64,000 nt of DNA from Chenggangzhangella methanolivorans (lineage in GTDB: Bacteria; Pseudomonadota; Alphaproteobacteria; Rhizobiales; Methylopilaceae), in assembly GCF_019797865.1 (NCBI RefSeq), contig NZ_CP081869.1, positions 1,302,001 to 1,366,000 on the forward strand. The letters are read 5' to 3'. The notes beneath the pieces are model-generated. The model searched no databases, was not told the origin of the DNA, and saw nothing but the letters and a program-made list of their open reading frames with translations. A program made the position numbers and the translations under genes. Positions 26,275 through 36,971 of the stretch are shown here, one piece after another (positions within the stretch are counted from its first letter, which is position 1; the number at the start of each line of letters is the position of its first letter).

Positions 26275-29200
26275 GCGGCCCCTCGGCGAAGACGCTCGAA
26301 CGGCAGGCGCTCGCTTCCGACCCCGCGAGCTCGGCCTGGGTGTCGGCGAACGCCGGCTCGGGCAAGACCTACGTGCTGGTCCAGCGCGTGGTGCGGCTGT
26401 TGCTTGCGGGCGCGGACCCTTCGCGGATCCTCTGCCTCACCTTCACCAAGGCCGCCGCCGCCAACATGCAGAACCGGGTCGTGGCGCGGCTTCGCGGCTG
26501 GGCGACCGTCGACGACGAGACGCTCGCGGCCGAGATCGCCGGCGTCGAGGGCGCGCGGCCCTCGCCCGGACGGCTCGCCAGCGCCCGAAAGCTGTTCGCG
26601 CGGGCGCTCGAGACCCCGGGCGGGCTGAAGATCTACACGATCCACGCCTTCTGCGGCCGCCTGCTGCACCAGTTCCCGTTCGAGGCGAACGTGCCGGCGG
26701 GCTTTTCCGAGCTCGACGAACGCGACCAGGCCGAACTGATGGCGGAGGCGCGCGCCGCGACCCTCGCCAAGGCCGCGCGCGATCCCGACCGGCCGATCGG
26801 GCGGGCGCTCGCAAGCCTCGTGGCGCGCCATGCGGAAGGAACGATCGACGAGGCGCTCGCCGAGGCGGGTGGCGCGCCGCGACGCGATCGCGCGGCTGTT
26901 CGTCGAGGGCGGTCTCGACGACGCCGACGGCGCGGCGAAGGAGCTGCGCGTCATGTTCGGCCTCGCTCCGACCGACAGCGCGGACGCGCTCGAACGCGAG
27001 ATCCTCGCCGGCGGCCTGTCTTCGTCGGAATGGCCCTCGATCGCAGCGGCGCTTGCGCAGGGGTCGGCCAATGACGTGAAGCTCGCGGACTGTTTCACCC
27101 GCGCGGCGGCGGCCGAGGCGGAGAAGGACCGGCGCGCCGCCTATCTCTCGGTCTTCCTCACCGGCTCTGGCCAGCCGCGCGCGCAACGCGCCTTCGTGAC
27201 CGCCGCGACCCGCAAGGCCGAGCCCGGGCTGGCGGCCCTGCTCGACGCTGAACTCCTGCGCGTGGCCGAGCTCGTGAAGCGCGTCCGCGCCGCCGTCATC
27301 GTCGAGCGCACCCACGCGCTGCTCACCCTCGCGGACGCGGCGATCGGCGCCTATGGGGCGCGCAAGTCCGCCCGCGGCCTGCTCGACTACGCCGACCTCA
27401 TCCTGCGGGCCCGCGCGCTGCTGTCGCGCGCGGACGCCGCCTGGGTGCTGTTCAAGCTCGACGGCGGCCTCGACCACATCCTCGTCGACGAGGCGCAGGA
27501 CACCGCGCCCGAGCAGTGGGACATCGTCCGCAAGCTCACCGAGGACTTCCTGTCTGGATCGAGCGCCCGCGAGGCGGTCGAGCGGACGGTGTTCGCGGTC
27601 GGGGACGAGAAGCAGTCGATCTTCTCGTTCCAGGGGGCCGAGCCCGCCGCCTTCGGCGCGACCCGCAAGGCCTACGAGGTCTCGCACATCGGCGTGGATC
27701 GCGCCTTCCACGACGTGCGGCTTCAGGAGAGCTTCCGCTCGGCCAAGGCCGTTCTCGACGCCGTCGACGCCGTGTTCGCCCGCAAGGAGGCGTTCGCCGG
27801 TCTCTCCTCCGACGAGGGGGTGGGCACACATCACGAAACGACGCGCGTGTCCGCGCTCGGCTCGGTCGAGCTCTGGCCGATCGTGGTCGCAGAGGAGGCC
27901 GAGCGCGCCAAGGAGGCCTGGGACGCCCCCTTCGACCGCGTGAACCCGACGAGCGCCGTGGTGCGGCTCGCCGAGCAGATCGCGGCCGAGATCCGCCGCG
28001 CGATCGACGCCGGCGAGACGGCGCCGGGCGAGATCCTCGTGCTCGTCCGCCAGCGCAAGGCGTTGTTCGAAGCGGTGCTGCGGGCGCTCAAGCGGCTCGG
28101 CGTGCCGGTCGCGGGCGCGGACCGGCTGGTCGTCGGCGAGCACATCGCGGTCATGGATCTGCTCGCGCTCGGCGACGCCATCGTCACGCCCGACGACGAC
28201 CTTGCGCTCGCCTGCGCGCTCAAGAGCCCTCTGTTCGGCCTCGACGACGACGACCTGATGGCGGTCGCGCCCGAACGCGGCGGCGCGCGGCTGCTCGACG
28301 CGCTCGGAGAGGGAGCGGCGCGCGCGCAGGCGGCGGCCGAGAGGGTGCGGCGCTTCGCGGCCGAGGCGCGCAAACGATCGCCCTTCGATTTCTTCGCCTT
28401 CCTGCTGGCGAGCGCCGGCGGGCGGCGCGCCTTCCGCGCCCGGCTCGGACCGGAGGTGGATGATCCGCTCGACGCGTTCCTCGACCTCGCCGAGGCGTTC
28501 TCCCGGTCCAATCCTCCGACGCTTGCCGGGTTCCTGCGCTGGATGCGGGCGGCGCCGGCCGAGATCAAGCGCGACCTCGACGTCTCGTCCGGCGAGGTGC
28601 GGGTGATGACTGTGCACGGCGCCAAGGGACTGGAGGCCGAATTCGTTGTGCTGGGCCGACACCTGCGGCCCGGCGAGTTCCGGACGCGGATCGGCGCTGC
28701 TCGCAGCGCCCCGCCTCCACGCCGGCCACGACGCGCCGCCGATCCCGGTCTGGGCCGGACGCAAGGACGACGATCCGCCCGCGCTCGAGGCCGCCCGGGC
28801 CGAGCGCGCCCGCCGCGCCGAGGAGGAGCATCGCCGCCTGCTCTATGTCGCGATGACGCGCGCCAAGGACCGGCTGGTCGTCTGCGGCCACGACATCGGC
28901 GGGCGCGGCCCGAGGGCGCCTGGTACGACCTCGTGCGCGAGGGGCTTGCGGCCGCGGCCGGGGTCGAGACGCTGGAGACCGAGGCGGGCCCGATCCTGCG
29001 GCTGCGATCCGGCTCGGCGCCGCAGCTCGCGCTCGACCTCGCGCCGCTTCCGAAAGCCGTGGAAGAAAAAGCGCCGCCGCCCGCCTGGCTCGGCGAGGCC
29101 GCGGCGTTCGAGCCTGCGCCCGGCCGGCCGCTGTCGCCCTCGGCGCTGGTGGCGGAGGACGAGACCGCGCGCGCCTTCGCCAGATCGCCCGGCGCCGACG

Positions 29201-29682
29201 CCGGCCGCGCGCGCGGCGTGCTTCTCCACAGGCTTCTGAAGGCCTTGCCCGAGATCGCGCCGGAGCGCCGCGCGGAGGCTGCGACGCGGATCGTCGCGCG
29301 CGGGGCGGCGGCGCTCGACGCCGAGGCGGCGGAGGCGGTTCGCCGCGCCGCGCTCGCGATCGTCGACGACCCCGCCTTCGCCGCAGTGTTCGCCCCGGAG
29401 GGACGCGGAGAGGTGCCGATCATCGGGCGACTCGCGGACGGCCGTCCGGTTTCCGGCCGCGTCGACCGGCTGGCGGTGACGGACAGCGAGGTTCTGGTGG
29501 TGGACTACAAGACCGACCGCAAGCCGCCGGAAGACGGCGCGCCGGCGCCCGAGGCCTATGCGGCGCAGCTCAAGGCCTACGCCGAGCTTCTGGCCGCGAT
29601 CTGGCCCAACCGCCCCGTGCGCGCCGCGATCCTGTGGACCGTCGTCCCCAGGCTTGATCGGATCGACGTCGCGCTTCCTTGA
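26271..29682 (+). CDS. addA: Helicase-nuclease AddA, frame broken three times
   Basis: About 1137 codons across three frames. The start ATG overlaps the addB stop. Motif I of the UvrD-like helicase is [17 protein letters not shown], then [12 protein letters not shown]; further motifs are [58 protein letters not shown] and [17 protein letters not shown]. The C-terminal nuclease has [13 protein letters not shown]. The frame breaks near 26867-26869 (one extra G in GGG), near 28653-28655 (extra G) and near 28909-28911 (a C missing), after which the second frame resumes. All motifs survive across the three frames, so this looks like an intact gene with three sequence errors; a true mutant would lose all activity. 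Confidence 0.9.
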
Positions 29683-29779
29683 CGGCCCTTGGGGGCGTCC
29701 ATACGTTTTGGGCAACGCAGCGGCGGGCCCGCCCCGGGTGTCGGGGTCGGCTCGCCCGTTTTATGAGAAAGGTGCCCCC

Positions 29780-30100
29780 ATGGCGACCGCGAAAGTCTCC
29801 GACGCCAGCTTCGAGAACGACGTCCTGAAGTCCGCCGAACCCGTCGTGGTGGATTTCTGGGCCGAGTGGTGCGGCCCCTGCCGCGCGATCGGCCCGGCGC
29901 TTGAGGAAATCTCCGAGGAGATGGCCGGCAAGGTGAAGATCGTGAAGCTCAATGTCGACGAGAATCCCGAGACCGCGACGCGGTTCGGCATCTCGGCAAT
30001 CCCGATGCTGATGATGTTCAAGGGCGGCGAGCATGTCGCGACCCAGCGCGGCGCGGCTCCGAAGTCCAAGCTCGTCAGCTGGATCGAGACCTCGGTTTGA
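29780..30100 (+). CDS. trxA: Thioredoxin
   Basis: 106 aa. The active site [13 protein letters not shown] and the cis-Pro loop [13 protein letters not shown] are canonical; [11 protein letters not shown] and the length match thioredoxin 1. It reduces protein disulfides in the cytosol and feeds ribonucleotide and sulfate reduction. ATG 29780 follows AGAAAGGTG. It lies 98 bases after addA, an arrangement conserved in rhizobia, and is followed by a terminator. Confidence 0.96.
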   Translation: MATAKVSDASFENDVLKSAEPVVVDFWAEWCGPCRAIGPALEEISEEMAGKVKIVKLNVDENPETATRFGISAIPMLMMFKGGEHVATQRGAAPKSKLVSWIETSV

Positions 30101-30142
30101 GCTGATCCCACCACCGGCGTGTCCGGAGACGGCGTCTGAAAG

Positions 30143-30169
30143 GCCCTCGGAGCGATCCGGGGGCTTTTT
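30143..30169 (+). terminator. Terminator after trxA
   Basis: The stem GCCCTCGG (30143-30150) / CCGGGGGC (30157-30164), with one G-T pair and a 6-base loop, is followed by TTTTT. Confidence 0.85.
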
Positions 30170-30276
30170 GTTTGAGGCCCGCGCCACGGCGGCAGGAGCG
30201 ACGCGCGAGCCGGGGTCCCATTCAGGATGAGGCGGGCTCAGCATGACCGAAATTGAGACGCGGTCGCTTCCACCGT

Positions 30277-30367
30277 CATGCCCGCGCCTTCGCGCGGGCA
30301 TCCACGACGTGATCGGAGAGCGGCGCGGCAAGAATGTCGTGGATACCCGGCTTCGCCGGGCATGACG
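30277..30367. repeat. REP-like palindromic element
   Basis: GTCATGCCCGCGCC-TTCG-CGCGGGCATCCACGAC (30277-30309) is mirrored by GTCGTGGATACCCGG-CTTCG-CCGGGCATGAC (30338-30367). Each half is itself a hairpin, and the halves are inverted to each other around about 28 bases. This is the layout of extragenic palindromes common in rhizobial genomes. It fills the gap between the converging trxA and folC. Confidence 0.75.
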
Positions 30368-30385
30368 GCGAGGCTCGAGCTGGGA

Positions 30386-31726
30386 TCAGCCTGGCCAGGT
30401 CCCGTTCGCCGCAAGCGCCTCGCCGGCGAGGTAGAGCGAGCCGGTGATCAACACGCGCGGCGGCGTCGGGCCGGCGGCGCGACTGATGCGCGCGAGCGCT
30501 TCCTCGACAGACCCGCAGGATTCGGCCGCAAGCCCCGCGCGCTCGGCCGCGCTCGTGACCTCATCGGGAGAACGGGCGGCCGTCGACGAGCCGATCGGCA
30601 CGCCGTAGACCCTCCCCGCAAGGCCCGCAAAGGCCTCGAGGAAGCCGTCGGAGTCCTTGGTGTTGAGCATCCCCACCACCATCACGATCGGCTTGGGAGA
30701 GCGCTCGTCCAGCTCGGCGAGGGTGGAGGCGATCGCACGGCCGCCGTCGGGATTGTGGCCGCCGTCGAGCCAGAGCTCGGACCCGGCAGGCAGGAGCGTC
30801 GGCAGGCGTCCCGAGGCGAGGCGCTGCATGCGCGCCGGCCAGTCGACGGAGCCGAGGCCCGTCTCGATGGCCGCGGTCTCGGTCTTCAGCGCGGACGACG
30901 CCCTGAGCGCCGCGATCGCCGCGCCAGCGTTCTCGATCTGGTGGCGGCCGACGAGGCGCGGCAGCGGCAGGTCGAGCAGACCGTCGCCGTCCTCGAAGAC
31001 GAGGCGGCCGCGTTCCTCGCGGGCCTGCCAGTCCTGTCCCGAGATCGACAGCGGCGCGCCGACGCGGGCGGCCTCGCGCTCGATCGCCTCGAGCGCCGCG
31101 CCCTCCTGACGCGAGATCACCGCGGGGGAGGCTCTTCAGGATGCCGGCTTTCTCATGGGCGATCTGGGCGATGTCGTCGCCCAGGAACTTCTGGTGGTCG
31201 AGGCTCACCGGCGTGATGACGCTGGCGAGCAGCTTCTCGACGACGTTGGTGGCGTCGAAACGCCCCCCGAGGCCGACCTCGAGCAGCAGAACGTCGGCGG
31301 GCTCGCGTGCGTAGAGCAGCATCGCGGCCGCGGTGGTGATCTCGAACAGCGTGATGGGCCGTCCGCCATTCACCCGCTCGACCTCCTCGAAGGTCGCGGC
31401 CAGACGGTCCCGTCCACATAGGTTCCGGCGAGCCGGATGCGCTCGTGGAACCGCACCAGATGAGGCGAGGTGTAGACGTGGACGCGGCGGCCGGACGCCT
31501 CCAGCATCGCCCGCAGGAACGCGGTCGTGGAGCCCTTGCCGTTGGTGCCGGCGATCTGGATCGCGGGCGGCATCGCGCGATGCGGGCCGCCGAGCTCGCT
31601 CAGCAGCTCTTCGATGCGGCCGAGCGAGAGGTCGATTTCCTTGGGATGAAGCGCGAGGAAGCGCTCCAGATACGCGTCGCTGCCGCCCATGGGCTCGACC
31701 GCAGGTTCAGAACGCGCCGCGCTCAC
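30386..31726 (-). CDS. folC: Folylpolyglutamate/dihydrofolate synthase, frame broken twice
   Basis: About 446 codons in three frames. The GTG start at 31726 overlaps the accD stop (GTGA). The Mur-ligase-like P-loop is [18 protein letters not shown], with [12 protein letters not shown]; the central part has [18 protein letters not shown] and [11 protein letters not shown]; the C-terminal domain has [19 protein letters not shown]. It adds glutamate to dihydropteroate and folates. The frame breaks near 31402 (one base missing, before [12 protein letters not shown]) and at the CCCCC run 31124-31128 (one C extra, before AVISRQE). The pieces join smoothly, so the enzyme is probably intact in the organism. 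Confidence 0.9.
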
Positions 31727-32638
31727 GCGTGGGCGGCCGTCGCCTGCGCCTCCTCCGACGCCTGGTCGTCATGCGGCGCCTTGGCGACGGCGCCGCCCGA
31801 CAGCAGCCGGCAGAGCCTGGCGAGCGTCGCGCGCATGTCCTTGCGGTGCACGACCATGTCGACCATGCCGTGGTCCTTCAGATATTCCGAGCGCTGGAAG
31901 CCGGCCGGCAGCTTCTCGCGGATCGTCTGCTCGATGACGCGCGGGCCCGCGAAGCCGATCAGCGCGCCGGGCTCGGCGATGTGGACGTCGCCGAGCATCG
32001 CGTAGGACGCCGTGACGCCGCCGGTGGTCGGATTCGTCAGCACGACGATGTAGGGCTTCTTGGCCTCGCGCAGCATCTGCAACCGCGGGGGTGCGCGGCA
32101 TGGGCCTCCTGCATGCGGATGCGCCCTGCCGGCGCGCGAACCAGCCGGACGCGGCGAACAGCACCAGCGGCGTGCCGCGCGCGGCGGCGGTCTCGAGCCC
32201 CTTCACGATGGCCTCGCCAGCCGCCATGCCGAGCGAGCCGCCCATGAAGTCGAAGTCCTGCACCACGACCGTGACCGGCGCGCCGTCGATCGCGCCCACG
32301 GCGATCTTCACCGCGTCCTGCATCGAGGTCTTGGTGCGGGCGTCCTTCAGTCGGTCGGCGTATTTCTTCTCGTCGCGGAACTTCAGCGGGTCGTGGGCGA
32401 CCTCGGGGAGCGAGATCTCCTCGAAACCCTCGTCGAGGGTCGCGGCGAGGCGCTGCTTGGCGCCCATGCGCAGGTGATGGCCGGAGCCCGGGATCACCCA
32501 GTCGTTGGCCTCGACGTCCTTGTGGAAGACGAGCTGGCCGGTCTCGGGACATTTGATCCAGAGATTCTCGGCGGGCGCCTCGCGGCGCTCCCAGAGGCTG
32601 TTGATCTTGGGGCGGACGACGTTGATGAGCCAGTTCAT
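31723..32638 (-). CDS. accD: Acetyl-CoA carboxylase carboxyltransferase beta subunit, disrupted
   Basis: About 305 codons. N-terminus [20 protein letters not shown], then [15 protein letters not shown]: as in other rhizobia, only one of the four zinc-finger cysteines of E. coli AccD remains. The crotonase-like domain has [32 protein letters not shown], then [17 protein letters not shown] and [16 protein letters not shown]. Between them (about 32060-32150) the conserved stretch SGGARMQE...LSLMQMPRTT cannot be read in one frame; only RMQE and MPRT are recognisable. This is more than a single indel. AccD with AccA makes malonyl-CoA and is essential, so a sequence error is likelier than loss. It is coupled to folC by GTGA. 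Confidence 0.9.
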
Positions 32639-32672
32639 GGGGGCAGAGCCTTGAGCTTACGGCGGGGCGGCG

Positions 32673-33505
32673 TCAAGCCGCCGCGCGGCCGCGCCTGACG
32701 CCGGCGGCGAGCGCCGAAACGAGATCGGTGACGGCCTTGACCGTTCCGGGGGTCGCCCGGCCTTCGCCGTCAAGGCTCTGGCGCACGGCCTCGACCAGCG
32801 CCGAGCCGACCACGACGCCGTCCGCGCCGGCCGCAATCGCGGCGGCGTGCTCGGGCGTCTTCACGCCGAAGCCGACCGCGACGGGCAGGCTGGTGTGGCG
32901 CTTCAGCCGCGAAACGGCGGAGGCCACGACGTTGAAGTCGGGCGTGGCGACGCCGGTCACGCCGGTGACGGAGACGTAATAGACGAAGCCCGCGGTGTTC
33001 TTGAGCACTGCCGGCAGCCGCGCGTCGTCGGTGGTCGGGGTGGCGAGGCGGATGAAGGCGATGCCTTGGCTCAGCGCCGGCAGGCAGAGCTCGTCGTCCT
33101 CCTCCGGCGGCAGATCGACCACGATGAGCCCATCGACGCCGGCGTCCTTGGCCTCAGCGAGGAAGCGCTCGACGCCGAAGATGTAGATCGGATTGTAGTA
33201 GCCCATGAGGATGATGGGCGTGTCGGCGTCATGGGCGCGGAAGTCGCGCACGAGATGAAGCGTCTTCTCGAGCGTCTCGCCGCCCTTGAGCGCCCGCAGG
33301 CCCCCGGCCTGGATCGCCGGGCCGTCGGCCATCGGATCGGTGAACGGCATGCCGAGCTCGATCACGTCGGCGCCTGCGGCCGGCAGGGCCTTCAGGATCT
33401 CGAGCGAGGTCGCGTGGTCGGATCGCCGGCCGTGACGAAGGTCACGAGCGCCGCGCGGTTCTCGGCGGCGGCCTGCGCGAAACGGGCTTCGATGCGGACG
33501 GTCAC
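32673..33505 (-). CDS. trpA: Tryptophan synthase alpha chain, one frame break
   Basis: 277 aa if corrected. GTG at 33505 overlaps the trpB stop by four bases. The N-terminus [20 protein letters not shown], then TFVTAGDP, is in one frame; the rest ([20 protein letters not shown] onward) is in another. The break is near 33420, where one base is missing between GATCCG and ACCACG. Catalytic Glu and Asp are in [16 protein letters not shown]; the phosphate site [11 protein letters not shown] and [13 protein letters not shown] are present. It splits indole-glycerol phosphate to indole for TrpB. Last gene of trpF-trpB-trpA. Confidence 0.94.
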
Positions 33506-34719
33506 AGCGGCATTCCCAGGCGATCGGCCATCTGCGGCACGTCCTTGTCGCCGCGGCCGGAGAGGTTGACGACCATCAGGTGGTCCTTCGGGCGCTTGGG
33601 CGCATGCTCCAGCACCTTGGCGATGGCGTGGGCGCTTTCGAGCGCGGGGATGATGCCCTCGAGCTTCGACAGCACCTGGAAGGCCTCCACGGCCTCCTCG
33701 TCGGTCGCCGAGAGATAGGTCACGCGGCCGACGTCGTTGAGCCAGGCGTGCTCCGGCCCGATGCCCGGATAGTCGAGGCCGGCCGAGATCGAATGGCCTT
33801 CCTCGATCTGCCCGTCCTTGTCCATCAGCAGATAGGTGCGGTTGCCGTGCAGGACGCCCGGCTGGCCGCCAGCGATGGAGGCGGCGTTGAGCTTGTCGAG
33901 GCCGAAGCCCGCGGCCTCGACGCCGAAGATCTCGACCGAGCGGTCGTCGAGGAAGGGATGGAACAGGCCGATCGCGTTGGACCCGCCGCCCACGCAGGCG
34001 AACAGGCTGTCGGGGAGGCGCCCTTCCGCCTCCTGCATCTGCGCCTTGGTCTCGTCGCCGATGACCGACTGCAGGTCGCGCACGATCGTCGGATAGGGGT
34101 GCGGGCCCGCCACCGTGCCGATGCAGTAGAAGGTGTCGGCGACGTTGGTGACCCAGTCGCGCAGCGCCTCGTTCATGGCGTCCTTGAGCGTCTTGGCGCC
34201 GGACTGCACGGGAACGACGGTCGCGCCCAGCATCTTCATGCGGAACACGTTCGGGGCCTGCCGGGCGACGTCGACCGCGCCCATGAACACCACGCATTCG
34301 AGCCCAAACCGCGCGCAGAGGGTCGCGGTCGCGACGCCGTGCTGGCCCGCGCCGGTTTCGGCGATGATGCGCTTCTTGCCCATGCGCCTAGCCAGCAGGA
34401 TCTGGCCGAGGACGTTGTTCACCTTGTGGGAGCCGGTGTGATTCAGCTCCTCGCGCTTGAGATACACCTTCGCGCCGCCGAGATGCTCGGTGAGCCGCTC
34501 GGCGAAATACAGCGGACTCGGGCGGCCGATGTAATGGGTCTGGTGAGCCCGCATCTCGGCGAGAAACGAGGGATCGTCCTTCGCCTCGGCGTAGGCCTTC
34601 TCGAGGTCGAGGATCAGCGGCATCAGCGTCTCGGCGACGAAGCGGCCGCCATAGATGCCGAAGCGGCCGCGCTCGTCGGCGCCGGTGCGGAAGGAATTGG
34701 GCTCGGGCTGCGCCGTCAC
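33502..34719 (-). CDS. trpB: Tryptophan synthase beta chain
   Basis: 405 aa from the GTG at 34719, chosen because AAAGG precedes it and the translated start ([18 protein letters not shown]) matches the family; the open frame extends upstream into trpF. PLP-binding Lys lies in [24 protein letters not shown] (with catalytic Glu), [10 protein letters not shown] and the C-terminal SGRGDKDV are intact. It condenses indole with serine. It sits between trpF (20 bases upstream) and trpA (four-base overlap), the standard rhizobial trpFBA order. Confidence 0.97.
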   Translation of the reverse strand: MTAQPEPNSFRTGADERGRFGIYGGRFVAETLMPLILDLEKAYAEAKDDPSFLAEMRAHQTHYIGRPSPLYFAERLTEHLGGAKVYLKREELNHTGSHKVNNVLGQILLARRMGKKRIIAETGAGQHGVATATLCARFGLECVVFMGAVDVARQAPNVFRMKMLGATVVPVQSGAKTLKDAMNEALRDWVTNVADTFYCIGTVAGPHPYPTIVRDLQSVIGDETKAQMQEAEGRLPDSLFACVGGGSNAIGLFHPFLDDRSVEIFGVEAAGFGLDKLNAASIAGGQPGVLHGNRTYLLMDKDGQIEEGHSISAGLDYPGIGPEHAWLNDVGRVTYLSATDEEAVEAFQVLSKLEGIIPALESAHAIAKVLEHAPKRPKDHLMVVNLSGRGDKDVPQMADRLGMPL

Positions 34720-34739
34720 GGGCGGACCTTTCGAACTCT

Positions 34740-35386
34740 TCAGGCAGGGACGGCGCGGGCGGCCATGACGAAGGCCGCGATCCGCTCCGGATCCTTCACG
34801 CCGGGCGCGCTTTCGACGCCGGACGAGACGTCGAGGACTGGAGCGGCCGTGGCGCGCAACGCCTCCGCGACGTTGCCGGGGTTGAGGCCCCCGGAAAGCA
34901 CGAAGGGCGCTTAGGGTCAAGGCCGGCGAGCAGGCCCCAGTCGAAGGCGACGCCGTTGCCGCCGGGAAGCACAGAACCCTTCGGCGGCTTGGCGTCGAAC
35001 AGAACCCGGTCGGCCGCCGCCCAATAAGGCTCCGCGCGGGCGAGATCGGAGGCGTCCGAGATCGCGACCGCCTTCCAGATCTCGCGGCCGTAGCGCTCCT
35101 TCAGCTCGGCCACGCGCTCAGGCGTCTCCGACCCGTGAAGCTGGAGGATGTCGGGCGCGGCGACCGCGGTCAGCGCGGTGAGCAGCGCGTCGTCGGCGTC
35201 GACGGTCAACAGCGCGACCCTGGCCCGCCCGCCGACCTTCGCCGCGAGCGCCGCCAACCGGTCCGGCTCGACATGGCGCGGGCTTTTCGGAAACGACACG
35301 AAGCCGACCACGTCGGCCCCGGCGTCGAGCGCGGCGTCGAGCGTGTCCTCGGTCGAAATCCCGCAGATTTTTATCGCGACGGTCAT
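34740..35386 (-). CDS. trpF: Phosphoribosylanthranilate isomerase, one frame break
   Basis: 215 aa if corrected. Start [20 protein letters not shown] carries the catalytic Cys in [28 protein letters not shown] and the general-acid Asp in LFDAKPP follow. Near 34910 one base is missing (AAGCGCCC for AAGGCGCCC). After it the frame that continues ([12 protein letters not shown], then [13 protein letters not shown]) runs to a TGA at 34740. It isomerises phosphoribosylanthranilate in the tryptophan pathway. First gene of trpFBA; the 314-base gap upstream holds its promoter and a repeat. Confidence 0.93.
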
Positions 35387-35408
35387 TTGGAGCTCTGCAA
35401 AGCCGAAC

Positions 35409-35530
35409 TGCGTGCTTCGAGACGACTTCTTACAGAAGCCTCCTCAGCAGGAGGAGGGTCTTGGACTGGCAGGCGGGACGTTCTTCAGTGTGAGGTGGCC
35501 GCGCACGCGGCCGTCTCGAAGCGCGCAGGT
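35409..35530. repeat. Inverted repeat related to the chvI-chvG repeat, in the trpF-sbp gap
   Basis: CTGCGTGCTTCGAGACG (35409-35425) with CTCCTCAGCAGGAGG after it faces CGTCTCGAAGCGCGCAGG (35513-35530). The same core words (CTTCGAGAC, CTCCTCAGCA) build the repeat at 11202-11342. The rest of the 35387-35700 gap has a strikingly A/T-rich stretch at about 35570-35625, likely the promoter of the sulfate-binding gene; no coding region was seen. Confidence 0.65.
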
Positions 35531-35700
35531 CGCCGATCCCATGTGGTGAAGGGCTCTCCCGGCCGCAAATACACAAGTCAATTTTGGTTTTTACTAAATT
35601 CCATAGAACATATCGGTTTTGGATTGCGGGCCGTTCGCGCCGGGTCTAAATATCGCCTGAATTCCGGGCGCCCGAGCGCGCCTTACGACCGGAGCCAGAA

Positions 35701-36714
35701 ATGTCCGCCTTCTCCCGCCGCGCCGCCCTCGCCCTTGGCGTCGCTTTGCTCGCCGCCGCGCCTGTCCGCGCCGAGGAGCCGAACGCCATCCTCAACGTCT
35801 CCTACGACATCGGCCGCGAGCTCTTCGTCGCGATCGACAAGGCGTACTCCGCCGACGTGAAGGCGAAGTCCGGCAAGGACATCACCGTCAATCAGAGCCA
35901 TGGCGGCACCTCCAAGCAGGCGCGCGCCATCCTCGAGGGGCTCGAGGCCGACGTCGTGACCTTCAACCAGGAGCTCGACGTCCAGTTCCTCGCCGACAAG
36001 GGCGGCCTGGTGGCGGCCGACTGGAAGACCAAGTTCCCGAACAACGCTTCGCCCTACTATTCGCTGCCGGCCTTCGTGGTGCGGGCCGGCAACCCGAAGG
36101 GCGTGAAGAACTGGGACGACCTGATCCGCGACGACGTCAAGGTCGTGTTCCCGAATCCGAAGACGTCCGGCAACGCGCGCTACACCTATCTCGCGGCCTA
36201 CGCCTTCGCGCTCAAGACCTATGCGGGCGACGAGGCCAAGTCCGACGCCTTCGTGAAGAAGCTGCTGGCGAACGTGCCCGTGTTCGACACCGGCGGCCGC
36301 GGCTCGACCACCACCTTCGTGGAGCGCCAGATCGGCGACGTGCTCGTGACCTTCGAGGCGGAGACGGCCGCGGTGAAGAAGGAGTACGGCGCCGACAAGG
36401 TCGACGTCGTGGTGCCGCCCGTGAGCCTTCTGGCCGAATTCCCGGTGGCGGTCGTCGAGAAGGTCGCGGCGCGCCGCGGGTCGACGGCGATCGCCAACGA
36501 CTACCTCAACTATCTCTACAGCCCGAAGGGGCAGGAGATCATCGCGTCCTTCAACAACCGGGTGCAGGACGAGAAGATCATGGAAGCCAACAAGGACCGC
36601 TTCCCCGCCGTCGAGCTTCTGACCGTCGACAAGGTGTTCGGCGGCTGGAAGAAGGCGAGCGAGACCCACTTCGCGTCCGGCGGCAAGCTCGACCAGGTGT
36701 TCGTGGGGCGGTGA
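35701..36714 (+). CDS. sbp: Sulfate ABC transporter substrate-binding protein
   Basis: 337 aa. Signal peptide MSAFSRRAALALGVALLAAA, cleaved near VRA-EEP. The mature protein has sulfate-binding hallmarks: ILNVSYDIGRELF, SHGGTSKQARAILEGL, DVVTFNQELDVQFLA, GGRGSTTTFVERQIGDVLVT and EYLYSPKGQE-like NYLYSPKGQEII. It captures sulfate (or thiosulfate) in the periplasm for the CysT/CysW permease encoded next. Either Sbp or CysP type is possible. The A/T-rich region upstream probably carries regulation by sulfur supply. Confidence 0.93.
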   Translation: MSAFSRRAALALGVALLAAAPVRAEEPNAILNVSYDIGRELFVAIDKAYSADVKAKSGKDITVNQSHGGTSKQARAILEGLEADVVTFNQELDVQFLADKGGLVAADWKTKFPNNASPYYSLPAFVVRAGNPKGVKNWDDLIRDDVKVVFPNPKTSGNARYTYLAAYAFALKTYAGDEAKSDAFVKKLLANVPVFDTGGRGSTTTFVERQIGDVLVTFEAETAAVKKEYGADKVDVVVPPVSLLAEFPVAVVEKVAARRGSTAIANDYLNYLYSPKGQEIIASFNNRVQDEKIMEANKDRFPAVELLTVDKVFGGWKKASETHFASGGKLDQVFVGR

Positions 36715-36723
36715 CGCCGCCCT

Positions 36724-36866
36724 TGTCCCGGAGCTGATCCGGGACCCAGTGTCCCGGATCAGCTCCGGGACCCAGAACCGAACCGGTCTCACGATTGAGC
36801 TGCGACGGCGCCGCTCATCTCGCAAACGTCAGCGTGTCTGGGTCCCGGATCAAGTCCGGGACAAGG
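36724..36866. repeat. Interspersed inverted repeat, family TCCCGG-GAGCC
   Basis: TCCCGGAGCTGATCCGGGAC (about 36726-36745) followed by CCAGTG and its inverse TCCCGGATCAGCTCCGGGA form a tight hairpin. A further reverse unit, GGTCCCGGATCAAGTCCGGGAC, is at 36841-36862. It sits in the 257-base gap between sbp and cysT. Confidence 0.75.
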
Positions 36867-36971
36867 CAGCGGGCTCGCGATCCGGGATCGCGTTCCGTAT
36901 AAGGCGCTTCACTCTGACGATCCCGGCCTGGCGCGGACGCGCCGTCCGGGATCACGCTTGTTCGGCCCTTG

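Noticed and set aside
26443..28764. 773-codon minus-strand frame opposite addA
   Set aside because: Stays open only because of GC bias; addA motifs on the plus strand are decisive.
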